Below are positions 16,642 through 24,850 of a DNA stretch of 64,000 nt, in pieces (position 1 is the stretch's first letter; every line of letters begins with the position of its first letter). Below the pieces are notes generated by a model. That model did not search any database, was not told where the DNA came from, and worked only from the letters and a program-made list of their open reading frames with translations. A program made the position numbers and the translations under genes. This DNA is from Terriglobales bacterium (GTDB taxonomy: Bacteria > Acidobacteriota > Terriglobia > Terriglobales > Acidobacteriaceae): the NCBI GenBank assembly GCA_035624455.1, contig DASPRM010000157.1, positions 1 to 64,000 on the forward strand, in the 5' to 3' direction.

Positions 16642-18033
16642 ATGTCGGATTACGATATGATAAAAGTCGCTTCTGGTTTCCCCACTACGGTGCGCCTCTT
16701 CATTGCAATACGCGCTCTCATCTTGATCCTTGCCTTCTTCATTATCACTGTCTCCTCGGCAGCACAAACCGATTGGATTCGTACTGGAACCGGGCTGGGA
16801 GTGGAGAAGGTGCGGCTTGCGGTCCCCGATTTCAAAGCCATCTCTCCCGATCCCCAGACGGCTCAACTGTTGAAGATTTTCAACGATACCTTGTGGAGCG
16901 ATCTTGATAACGCTGGCATCTTCGACATGGTATCCAAGAGCTTCTACCCGCTGGAAGTTCCCGGTCGGCCGGAGGAGATGAAGCTCACCGCCTGGTCAAG
17001 CCCGCCTCCGAATGCAGGTATGGTTGCCTTTGGAAATCTCGATGGTTCAGGTCAGGATGTTCTGGTGCAGGGATGGCTCTACGACGCCAAAAATACTAGT
17101 TCCCCTCAAGTGCTAGGCAAACAGTATCGTGAAAAGGCGACCCCGGATAATGCGCGGGTGATCGCTCACCGTTTTGCCAATGAAATCATCTTCCGACTCG
17201 GCGGCGGCATTCAGGGCATCACGGAAACCAGAATCTTCTACGTGAGCACGCGCAGCGGCCGCAAGGAAATCTGGGCGATGGACTACGATGGCGTCAACCA
17301 GCACCAGGTAACCCACCTCGGTTCCATTTCGCTCTCCCCACGGGTCTCTCCCGACAACTCTCGCCTCGCCTTTTCGAGCGAGTCGCGTGGAGGCTGGGAA
17401 ATCCGTATGTGGTCGCTCGATCTGAGCCGTTTGGTCGCGTTTCCTGCGTACAACGGCACGAATTTGTCCCCGGCCTGGTCTTCCGATGGCACCAGGATCG
17501 CCTTCTCCTCCTCCCGCACCGGTGACCCCGAAATTTATGTCGCCGACGCTGACGGCCGCAACTTACGCCGCGTAACCAGCTATCGCGGTCCGGATGTTTC
17601 CCCGGTGTGGAATCCCAAAACCAACTCCCAGATCGCATGGGTAAGTGGCCGCACGGGTCTGCCCCAGATATACACCATGGAAGCCGACGGCACCAACGTG
17701 CAGCGCATGACCGACCAGGGCTATGCGGTTTCCCCTTCCTGGTCACCGAATGGCCAATATCTGGCCTTCGCTTGGATCCGCCACTATGGGCCTGGCGCTC
17801 CCGGCGCGTCGGATGTCTACGTCATGGACATCACTACCAAGCAGTTCGTGCAGCTAACCCATGACGCGGGACGCAACGATTCTCCGTCATGGTCCCCCGA
17901 TGGGCGTCACATTGTGTTTCAGTCGAATCGCACCGGGGGCGAGCAGATCTGGACTATGCTCGCGGACGGTACTCAACAGAGACAATTAACCACCGCCGGC
18001 CAAAATACTCAGCCTAATTGGAGCTTTAAATAG
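16642..18033 (+). CDS. tolB: TolB, periplasmic beta-propeller protein of the Tol-Pal system
   Basis: A 463-residue secreted protein. An N-terminal hydrophobic segment (about residues 20-40, ending SSAA) is a signal sequence. The TolB N-terminal domain follows, then a six-bladed PD40 propeller with repeated motifs such as SPRVSPDNSRLAFSS, SPAWSSDGTRIAFSS, SPSWSPNGQYLAF and SPSWSPDGRHIVFQS. The end WSFK is typical. TolB binds Pal. The gene lies between the TonB/TolA-like gene and pal, the standard order. MIKVASGF at residue 6 is a possible later start. Confidence 0.95.
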   Translation: MSDYDMIKVASGFPTTVRLFIAIRALILILAFFIITVSSAAQTDWIRTGTGLGVEKVRLAVPDFKAISPDPQTAQLLKIFNDTLWSDLDNAGIFDMVSKSFYPLEVPGRPEEMKLTAWSSPPPNAGMVAFGNLDGSGQDVLVQGWLYDAKNTSSPQVLGKQYREKATPDNARVIAHRFANEIIFRLGGGIQGITETRIFYVSTRSGRKEIWAMDYDGVNQHQVTHLGSISLSPRVSPDNSRLAFSSESRGGWEIRMWSLDLSRLVAFPAYNGTNLSPAWSSDGTRIAFSSSRTGDPEIYVADADGRNLRRVTSYRGPDVSPVWNPKTNSQIAWVSGRTGLPQIYTMEADGTNVQRMTDQGYAVSPSWSPNGQYLAFAWIRHYGPGAPGASDVYVMDITTKQFVQLTHDAGRNDSPSWSPDGRHIVFQSNRTGGEQIWTMLADGTQQRQLTTAGQNTQPNWSFK

Positions 18034-18145
18034 GAATCCTATGTTCGGGCGCAATTCTTCATTGAAGAGCCACAACTCGGGCCTTCAGACCGGGAAAGCA
18101 CCCTTGATAATTTCGCTTGGCGAGTTCGCTCGCAGGGAGGATACG

Positions 18146-18883
18146 TTGAAGCACAGCAAGATGAAGTGGTCGATATTGCTGCTGGTCATGGCCAGCATTG
18201 TGGTGCTAGGCGCTTGCAAGAAGAAGGTTGCTCCTCCGCCTCCGCCGCCACCTCCGCCGCCACCCGCACCTACCGCTTCTCTGACGGCGAATCCCAACAC
18301 TATCCAGCCGGGACAGTCCACGAACCTGATTTGGCAGACACAGAACGCCACGAATGTCAGCATCGATGGAATAGGTACGGTTGAGCCCAGCGGCAATAGC
18401 CAGGTAACACCCACTACCTCCACTACCTACCACTTGATCGCGACGGGACCGGGTGGCAGCCAGGATGCCACGGCAAGGGTTACCGTAACCGCACCGCCAC
18501 CTCCTCCGGCTCCTTCCCGCTCGGCAACCGACGAAGAAATGTTCAATCAGAACATCAAAGATATTTTCTTCGACTACGACAGCTACGACATTCGCCCCGA
18601 CCAGCAATCTGCGGTACAGGCCGATGCAGCTTTCCTGAAGCAGCATCCCAATATCACCTTTACCGTGGAAGGTCATTGCGATGAACGCGGCTCCACCGAA
18701 TACAACCTGGCACTAGGCGATAACCGCGCCGGAGCTGTGCGCAGCGCGCTGGTGCAGGCCGGCGTGCCTGCTGACCGGATTCACACCATCAGCTACGGCA
18801 AAGAGAAGCCTTTCTGCACCGAGTCCAACGAGCAGTGCTGGCAGCAGAATCGCCGTGGCCATTTCGTGTACGGCAGCAGATAA
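18146..18883 (+). CDS. pal: Pal, peptidoglycan-associated lipoprotein (OmpA-like)
   Basis: A 245-residue outer-membrane lipoprotein. I chose the TTG start at 18146 because AGGGAGG at 18134-18140 is ideally placed. It gives an 24-residue lipoprotein signal ending in the lipobox VLGAC (Cys24). Next comes a polyproline stretch, an Ig-like domain of about 80 residues (LTANPNTIQPGQS to ARVTVT), a second proline run, and a C-terminal OmpA domain (FFDYDSYDIRPDQ, VEGHCDERGSTEYN, NRRGHFV) that binds peptidoglycan. The frame is open back to 18041 but that part is not conserved-looking. The Ig-like insert is unusual for Pal. Confidence 0.93.
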   Translation: MKHSKMKWSILLLVMASIVVLGACKKKVAPPPPPPPPPPPAPTASLTANPNTIQPGQSTNLIWQTQNATNVSIDGIGTVEPSGNSQVTPTTSTTYHLIATGPGGSQDATARVTVTAPPPPPAPSRSATDEEMFNQNIKDIFFDYDSYDIRPDQQSAVQADAAFLKQHPNITFTVEGHCDERGSTEYNLALGDNRAGAVRSALVQAGVPADRIHTISYGKEKPFCTESNEQCWQQNRRGHFVYGSR

Positions 18884-18919
18884 GAACGGCGTAATTTGGA
18901 GTGGATTTCTGCATCCGCG

Positions 18920-18967
18920 ACACTCCTGAGGGTGCCCCACTCTGGCCGTTCCTTGGCTAGGGTGGGG
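18920..18967. repeat. GTGCCCCACTCTGGCC hairpin repeat, copy 1
   Basis: CCCCACTCTGGCC (18935-18947) and GGCTAGGGTGGGG (18955-18967) pair over 13 bp with two G-T wobbles and a 7-nt loop. The leading CACTCCTGAGGGTGCC is repeated almost exactly at 20058-20074 on the other side of cpoB. It may act as a stem in the transcript after pal. Confidence 0.6.
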
Positions 18968-18982
18968 TTAGGGGAAGAAAGC

Positions 18983-19020
18983 GGGGTGCCCCATCTTTCC
19001 GCTTGCTTTTGGTGGAGGGT
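18983..19020. repeat. Degenerate GTGCCCCA hairpin repeat, copy 2
   Basis: GGGGTGCCCCATCTTTCCGC followed by a T-rich loop and GGTGGAGGGT resembles copy 1 but is more decayed. Confidence 0.35.
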
Positions 19021-19164
19021 TGAATCAAAACGTCCGGAAAACAAAATAGGTTAGAGGCGTCCCGTTTGTCGCGCCGGCGACAGCCTGGGAGAGCATGAAC
19101 TCAACCTACGCAGCAACCTGCGCGGCAAGATATTATGATCAGTTAGGAATTGGCAGGATTACTC

Positions 19165-20031
19165 ATGAAGAATCGAATTTTCGCCACTATCGCGGCCTCG
19201 TTCCTGGCCGTCGCCTTAGCTACCCCTGCATTCTCCGCCAGCAAGGAAATCATCCAGCTCCAGACGCAGGTGCAGGCCATCCAGGACCAGCTCTCGCGGC
19301 TGCAGCAGTCCCTCGATGAGCGCATGGGCGTGATGCGCAACCTCGTCGAGCAGAGCACCGACAACGTCAACAAGCTCAACGGCACGATCGCCGAGATGCA
19401 GAAATCACTGCAGCAGACGCACAGCGATTACAGCACGCGCTCCGACCAGCTCTCCGGTCAAGTCCAGGCGCTGAACGACACCGTCGACGAATTGAAAGCG
19501 CGTCTGACTCGCATTTCCAAGCAACTCGACGACATGCAATCCGCTCAGCAAAACCTGAATCCGGGAGCCCCTGGACAGCCTGGAACTACAGCCGGATCTC
19601 CGGCCCAAGGTCAAGCGCCGCCGCCCGAGACGCTCTACAACAACGCCCTGCGCGATTACAACTCCGGAAATAACCAGCTCGCCGGGCAGGAATTCTCAGA
19701 TTATTTGAAGTACTATCCCGCCACCGATCTGGCGGGCAACGCTGCTTTCTATCTGGCAGACATTCAATATCGTCAGGGCAACTTCGAACAAGCGGTTCAG
19801 AGCTACGATAGGGTTCTGCAGCAGTATCCTGGCGGAAACAAGTCCGCTGCCGCGCAGCTCAAGAAAGGGTACGCGTTACTGGAACTCGGCCGCAAAGACG
19901 ATGGCGTTCGCGAGCTGAACGCTCTGATCACGCGTTACCCCCGCAGCATCGAGGCCCAACAAGCCCGTGATCGCCTTCGCAAGCTCGGTGTCACTCCCAG
20001 CACCAGCGCTCGCCGCCAAACGGCACAGTAA
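19165..20031 (+). CDS. cpoB: CpoB/YbgF, Tol-Pal associated coiled-coil TPR protein
   Basis: A 288-residue periplasmic protein. ATG at 19165 gives a clean signal peptide (MKNRIFATIAASFLAVALA, cleaved after AFSA); a TTG 15 bp upstream is less likely. After it come about 115 residues of heptad-like coiled coil rich in Q, L and E. A Pro/Gly linker follows, and then C-terminal TPR repeats (LYNNALRDYNSGNNQLAGQE, AAFYLADIQYRQGNFEQAVQ, AAAQLKKGYALLELGRKDDG). CpoB links peptidoglycan synthesis with Tol-driven outer-membrane constriction. It is the last gene of the cluster, 281 bp from pal. Confidence 0.9.
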   Translation: MKNRIFATIAASFLAVALATPAFSASKEIIQLQTQVQAIQDQLSRLQQSLDERMGVMRNLVEQSTDNVNKLNGTIAEMQKSLQQTHSDYSTRSDQLSGQVQALNDTVDELKARLTRISKQLDDMQSAQQNLNPGAPGQPGTTAGSPAQGQAPPPETLYNNALRDYNSGNNQLAGQEFSDYLKYYPATDLAGNAAFYLADIQYRQGNFEQAVQSYDRVLQQYPGGNKSAAAQLKKGYALLELGRKDDGVRELNALITRYPRSIEAQQARDRLRKLGVTPSTSARRQTAQ

Positions 20032-20057
20032 CCATGGCGCGGCTGTTCCGTCCGGCA

Positions 20058-20102
20058 ACACTCCTGAGGGTGCCACACTCTAGCCGTTCTTTGGTTGGGG
20101 GT
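20058..20102. repeat. GTGCCACACTCTAGCC hairpin repeat, copy 3
   Basis: CACTCCTGAGGGTGCCACAC with CTAGCC, loop GTTCTTT and GGTTGGGGGT. It is nearly identical in its first half to copy 1 and lies just after the cpoB stop, so cpoB is flanked on both sides by this repeat. Confidence 0.55.
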
Positions 20103-20159
20103 ACCCCCCCTTCTCGCTCCCGCTTTTGGAGCGACAGGGTGGGAGCTAAGTGCTAATTG

Positions 20160-20480
20160 CTAATGGCTGCCTGCTTCATTCACCTTCCTCAGGCAATACT
20201 TGATCTCATCCGCTACCTCCAGCACCCGCATTCCTTCTTGCACCATCAATTTGCACGAAATTGCCGATCGCTGCTGCGTTCCCTCGCCCAGGTCGTAAAC
20301 GACGCGGCAATACTGGCAATCCTCATTCCAGCAGAACCGCCCCAGCGCCACATCCTCCGGAGCAAGGAATTGCAGGCAACGCAGCAGCATGTTCCCCTCG
20401 GGCACCTTGTAGGCTTTGCCTTGAATCTCGATTCTGATCAGCTTGCTGTAAGGTCGGAAGAGTGGCCCAGGGGAACTCAT
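20160..20480 (-). CDS. Small putative [2Fe-2S] ferredoxin-like protein
   Basis: A 106-residue protein not recognised with certainty. Four cysteines are spaced C50-x4-C55-x2-C58-x17-C76 (RFCWNEDCQYC and AISCKLMVQEGM). This resembles the C-x4-C-x2-C-xn-C arrangement of plant-type [2Fe-2S] domains, with a beta-rich N-terminus (IRIEIQGKAYKVPEG) as in that fold. Two more cysteines (C35, C96) lie outside the pattern. It is 222 bp downstream of korB on the same strand, so it could be an electron partner of KorAB; this is inference. The gap 20481-20702 shows nothing I can name. Confidence 0.5.
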   Translation of the reverse strand: MSSPGPLFRPYSKLIRIEIQGKAYKVPEGNMLLRCLQFLAPEDVALGRFCWNEDCQYCRVVYDLGEGTQQRSAISCKLMVQEGMRVLEVADEIKYCLRKVNEAGSH

Positions 20481-20702
20481 GTGTGGATTGTATTCTGACT
20501 TTTGCCAGGTAGGAATAAACGGGCGGATACGGCCGGGGAGGCCCGCTTGGGCCCAAGTCCGCTCCAGAGCCTATCGCTCAGGAGTTACACGTCTTCAGGA
20601 AGGCATCGTAATACGCCTCAATTCCACTGTTCGACAAGGTTTTGTTCCTTCAGAAAAGATCGGGTTTACTCTCCACTTCCCACTTCTGCGTTCGTACTTG
20701 GC

Positions 20703-21761
20703 TTACCTTAGCGCCTCCATGCACTCGTCCAGAACGCGTTTTGGAGGCCGCGTCAGCGATTCCGGCAAGGTCGCGAGCGGTTCGTCGATCATGTTCAGCA
20801 ATTCGACAAAGCTCGGTGCTTTAGGATTTACGTAGAAAACTCCCGTCAGGATCTCACCCTTCTCATGCGCCTCTGCCAGGCGAGTAAGCGCCCTCACCTT
20901 GTCTGTCGGGTCGTACTCCTCTTCCAACTTGTGCAACTTCAGCCGCGATCCGTCGTGCATGGTGACATCAATCGCCTCACCTGCCTGGTAATCGACATCG
21001 ATCTCCTCAAACGCAGGAACAAAGGTGATGTCATGCAGCGGCTCGTCGTGATCCTTGGTGAATTTGTACGATTTAGTGGAACCTTCGTGATCGTTGAAAG
21101 TCACGCAGGGTGAGATCACGTCCAGCATCACCGTGCCATTGTGTGCGATAGCCGCCTTCAGCATGTTGAGCAGCTGCTTCTTGTCGCCCGAAAACGAACG
21201 GCCCACAAAGGTCGCACCCAGCTGAATCGCAAGCGCACAAGTGTCGATCGGTGGAAGATCATTGATGACACCGGTTTTCAGCTTCGATCCCAGATCGGCC
21301 GTTGCTGAAAACTGACCCTTCGTCAGACCATAGACCCCGTTGTCCTCGATGATGTAGATGATCGGCAGATTCCGCCTCATCAGGTGAATAAACTGCCCAA
21401 TCCCGATCGAAGCCGTGTCACCATCACCGCTAACTCCAATCGCCAGCAGGTTGTGATTCGCCAGAATCGCACCTGTGGCTACTGATGGCATTCGACCATG
21501 CACCGCATTAAAGCTGTGTGATCGGCTCATAAAATATGCGGGACTCTTCGAGGAGCAACCGATTCCCGACAGCTTAGCCACACGCTCCGGCTTCACACCC
21601 ATCTCGAACATGGCATCGATAATGCGCTCGGAGATCGCATTGTGGCCGCAGCCGGCGCATAGCGTCGTTTTGCCGCCCTTATACTCAATCGTAGTCAAGC
21701 CGATGCGATTGGTCTTCGGCCCTGCTCCAGCCACGGGTTGCGACGTTGGCGTGCTAGCCAT
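20703..21761 (-). CDS. korB: 2-oxoacid:ferredoxin oxidoreductase, beta subunit (KorB-like)
   Basis: A 352-residue thiamine-diphosphate subunit. The TPP-magnesium motif is GDGDTASIG with the downstream asparagine in EDNGVYGLTKGQ. The [4Fe-4S] cysteines of this family appear as CAGC near the N-terminus, GIGCSSKSP, and VISPC. With KorA it oxidatively decarboxylates 2-oxoacids such as 2-oxoglutarate to the acyl-CoA and reduces ferredoxin. It starts 2 bp after the korA stop. The 2-oxoglutarate preference is inferred from the two-subunit KorAB layout, not from specific residues. Confidence 0.92.
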   Translation of the reverse strand: MASTPTSQPVAGAGPKTNRIGLTTIEYKGGKTTLCAGCGHNAISERIIDAMFEMGVKPERVAKLSGIGCSSKSPAYFMSRSHSFNAVHGRMPSVATGAILANHNLLAIGVSGDGDTASIGIGQFIHLMRRNLPIIYIIEDNGVYGLTKGQFSATADLGSKLKTGVINDLPPIDTCALAIQLGATFVGRSFSGDKKQLLNMLKAAIAHNGTVMLDVISPCVTFNDHEGSTKSYKFTKDHDEPLHDITFVPAFEEIDVDYQAGEAIDVTMHDGSRLKLHKLEEEYDPTDKVRALTRLAEAHEKGEILTGVFYVNPKAPSFVELLNMIDEPLATLPESLTRPPKRVLDECMEALR

Positions 21762-21763
21762 GA

Positions 21764-23599
21764 CTACTTTCCCTCCTGCGAGACAATGTCATCCGTAATG
21801 CTGCGCGCGTCGATGGGCAGCCCGTTGTAGTGCAACACGCTGCGCAGTTTTACTACCTGTGCGGGGTCGACATCGAGCTTCAGCAGATCACGCATTTGTC
21901 CGTCGCGATTCTGATCCACCACGTAGACCCTCTCGTGCCCAGCGACGAACTTGTGCACCTCCTGCCTGAACGGAAACGCTTTCACGCGAAGGTAGTCGGT
22001 CTCCATCTTGTATTCCTTACGCAACTGGTCACGGCTCTCTGTCACTGCCCAGTGTGACGTGCCGTAAGCCAAAACACCCACCGGCGCGCCACTGCCCGTG
22101 ACCTCCGGCGCAGGAACGAACTTTCTCGCCATTTCGAACTTGTGGCGCAGGCGGTCCATGTTGTGCGTATAGTCATCCGGGCGCTCGCTGTACTGGCTGC
22201 TCTCGTTGTGGCCGCTGCCGCGAGCAAACCAGGCCCCCGCCGGGTGGTCGGTTCCGGGTAACGTGCGGTATGGGATTCCATCCCCGTCCACGTCCTTGTA
22301 CCGTGCAAAACCGCCGAGGCGATTCAGGTCATCCTTACTGAGCACCTTGCCACGATGAATTGGCTTTGTCGGATACTCAAATGGTTGCGACATCCAGTTG
22401 TTCATTCCCAGGTCCAAATCGGACATCACGAATACCGGCGTCTGGAACTGTTCGGCCAGTTCGAAGGCATCTCCAGCCATGCTGAAGCACTCTTCCGGAG
22501 AAGCGGGAAACAACAGGATGTGCCGGGTATCGCCATGTGAAAGAAATGCTGTCGACAACAGGTCGCCCTGCGATGTGCGCGTCGGTAACCCCGTCGACGG
22601 CCCCACCCGCTGGATATCCCATATCACCGTCGGGACCTCGACGTAGTACCCAAGACCGGTAAACTCCGCCATCAGCGAGATTCCAGGACCGGCAGTACTG
22701 GTCATCGCTCGCGCCCCTGCCCAACCGGCGCCCAGCACCATTCCAATGGCAGCCAGTTCGTCTTCCGCCTGCACAATCGCAAATGTTGGCTTGCCGTCGG
22801 GACCCATGCGGTATTTCCTCATATAGTCGATCAGCGCTTCGGCCAACGACGAGGAAGGGGTAATCGGGTACCACGCCACCACCGTCACGCCGCCAAACAT
22901 GGCTCCTAACGCCGCCGCCGAGTTGCCATCGATGATGATCTTGCCTTTATTCTCATCCATGCGTTCGATCCAGAAAGGATCGATCTTTTCCAAACTTGCG
23001 ACCGCGTAGTCATACCCTGCCTTGGAGGCGTTTACGTTCAGATCGGCGGCCTTTTGTTTCCTGCCGAACTGCCGTCGTATCGCGGTCTCCATTTCGGCCA
23101 TGTCCAGTCCTAGCAGATGCGCAACCACGCCGGTGTAAATCATGTTCTTGACCAGTTTGCGCAGCTTGGGCTCGGGGCACACCGGCGCCACCAGCTTGTC
23201 AAAGGGAACAGAATAGAAGGTGACATCGTTGCGCAGAGTCTTCAGATTCAGCGGCTCGTCATACAGCACCGCAGCTCCCGCCGCCAGCGAGAGCGTATCC
23301 TCACGCGCCGTGTCCGGGTTCATCGCCAGCAGGAAATCGATTTCCTTCTTGCGCGCAATATAGCCATCTTTGTTGGCGCGGATGGTGTACCAGGTGGGCA
23401 GACCGGCAATGTTGGAAGGAAACAGATTCTTGCCCGAGACTGGTACCCCCATCTGAAAAATCGTGCGGAGAAGAACGGTATTAGCGCTTTGCGATCCCGA
23501 TCCATTAACCGTGGCAACCTGCAGGCTGAAGTCATTGATTACCCGCCTGCGTCCAATTTGGCTGCCTACCTCCTGGACCGCTACATCACTGGTAGCCAT
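21764..23599 (-). CDS. korA: 2-oxoacid:acceptor oxidoreductase, alpha subunit (KorA-like, fused gamma domain)
   Basis: A 611-residue protein. ATG at 23599 with the ribosome site AAAGGTGG is preferred over a start 51 bp upstream. The N-terminal part (NGSGSQSANTVLLRTIF) is the gamma domain that is a separate subunit in some relatives. The pyrimidine-binding domain follows with EDELAAIGMVLGAGWAGAR and STAGPGISLM. The substrate-loop motif GPSTGLPTRTSQGDL is diagnostic for the KorA/PorA family. It is the first gene of the pair and 128 bp from accA, so it probably has its own promoter. Low-potential ferredoxin must be available in the cell. Confidence 0.93.
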   Translation of the reverse strand: MATSDVAVQEVGSQIGRRRVINDFSLQVATVNGSGSQSANTVLLRTIFQMGVPVSGKNLFPSNIAGLPTWYTIRANKDGYIARKKEIDFLLAMNPDTAREDTLSLAAGAAVLYDEPLNLKTLRNDVTFYSVPFDKLVAPVCPEPKLRKLVKNMIYTGVVAHLLGLDMAEMETAIRRQFGRKQKAADLNVNASKAGYDYAVASLEKIDPFWIERMDENKGKIIIDGNSAAALGAMFGGVTVVAWYPITPSSSLAEALIDYMRKYRMGPDGKPTFAIVQAEDELAAIGMVLGAGWAGARAMTSTAGPGISLMAEFTGLGYYVEVPTVIWDIQRVGPSTGLPTRTSQGDLLSTAFLSHGDTRHILLFPASPEECFSMAGDAFELAEQFQTPVFVMSDLDLGMNNWMSQPFEYPTKPIHRGKVLSKDDLNRLGGFARYKDVDGDGIPYRTLPGTDHPAGAWFARGSGHNESSQYSERPDDYTHNMDRLRHKFEMARKFVPAPEVTGSGAPVGVLAYGTSHWAVTESRDQLRKEYKMETDYLRVKAFPFRQEVHKFVAGHERVYVVDQNRDGQMRDLLKLDVDPAQVVKLRSVLHYNGLPIDARSITDDIVSQEGK

Positions 23600-23726
23600 G
23601 CAACCGGACCACCTTTCTATTCCCCCATGGAATGCGGCGAAAAACTTCATTATAAGTCAGGAAAATCGCGGACTGCACCCCGCATGCTTGGCATGGAATC
23701 AGAGAATTCCGAAGGTTAGAACCTAG

Positions 23727-24683
23727 TCAGACCTGCTCGAAAAACCTGGCCATACCCCGAAACTTATCGTACCGCGATATAACCAGGTCGGCGGGACTTT
23801 TTTTCTCCAGCTCGGAGAGGTGCTTCTGCAGTGAGACATCGAGCAAGGCGGCGGCAGCGTCGTAATCCACCTGGGCTCCACCCTCCGGCTCCGAAATGAT
23901 CTCGTCGATGCATCCCAGCTCGATGAGGTCGGTAGCTGTGATTCTCAGCGCTTCCGCCGCCAGCTCTCGCTTGCTGGCGTCGCGCCACATGATCGAGGCG
24001 CAGCCTTCGGGTGAAATCACCGAGTAAATCGCATTCTCCATCATCAGCACGCGATCGGCTACCGCGATGGCGAGCGCTCCTCCGCTGCCGCCTTCTCCGG
24101 TAATCGCGGTGATAATGGGTACTTCCAGTCTTGCCATCTCGCGCAGATTGCGGGCAATGGCTTCTGCCTGGCCGCGCTCTTCCGCCCCCAGCCCAGGGTT
24201 CGCGCCGGGTACATCCACGAGCGTGATGACGGGACGTCCGAACTTCTCCGCCAGTTTCATCACCCGCAACGCCTTGCGATAGCCCTCGGGGCTGGGCATC
24301 CCGAAATTCCGGTACACCTTCTGTTTGGTGTCGCGGCCCTTTTGCATGCCGATCACACACACTGGCCGCCCATGAAAATCGGCCATGCCGCACAAAATGG
24401 CAGGATCGTCGGCAAATGACCGGTCGCCATGAATTTCGCTCCAATCCGCAAAAATGCGCTCCACGTAATCCAGGAAATATGGGCGCTGTGGATGGCGCGC
24501 CAATTCGGTGCGAATCCAGGCATCCGATTTCGCGGATATCTGCTTGCGCAGCGCCTCTACTTGCTCCTGCAGGGACTTCAGTTGCCGCTGGGCATCCTCA
24601 TTGTCGCGCGCCAGCGTCTCCAGTTGACCGATCTGACGTTCGATCTTCTCCAGTTCCTGCTGCGCTTTGGTCGCCGATTCCAT
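23727..24683 (-). CDS. accA: Acetyl-CoA carboxylase carboxyltransferase, alpha subunit
   Basis: A 318-residue crotonase-fold subunit that, with AccD, moves the carboxyl group from biotin to acetyl-CoA for fatty acid synthesis. Recognised by [66 protein letters not shown] and [19 protein letters not shown] at 24683 aligns best with the family length (about 320). A TTG at 24776 would add 31 residues. The ribosome site is weak at both. It lies 168 bp after dnaE, on the same strand. Confidence 0.95.
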   Translation of the reverse strand: MESATKAQQELEKIERQIGQLETLARDNEDAQRQLKSLQEQVEALRKQISAKSDAWIRTELARHPQRPYFLDYVERIFADWSEIHGDRSFADDPAILCGMADFHGRPVCVIGMQKGRDTKQKVYRNFGMPSPEGYRKALRVMKLAEKFGRPVITLVDVPGANPGLGAEERGQAEAIARNLREMARLEVPIITAITGEGGSGGALAIAVADRVLMMENAIYSVISPEGCASIMWRDASKRELAAEALRITATDLIELGCIDEIISEPEGGAQVDYDAAAALLDVSLQKHLSELEKKSPADLVISRYDKFRGMARFFEQV

Positions 24684-24850
24684 GAAATTGAATTTTCCGC
24701 TTCTAGCTTCCCCTCGCAGTTGCTCCAGTTCCGTTCCCAGGATGTCCTGCATCAAATCCAATCCCGGAGGAGTCAAGGCAGTACCCTCACAACGCCTGTT
24801 TACGGCAGAATTCGTCGCTTCCGCTCCCCTTTGCTAGTGGAACATGGCGG

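Larger units (their letters stand above)
18884..19164. other. Intergenic region between pal and cpoB with hairpin repeats
   Basis: A 281-bp gap. It contains two copies of a GTGCCCCA-type hairpin repeat (18920-18967 and about 18983-19020) and otherwise no feature that I recognise. No coding sequence is supported. Confidence 0.5.
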
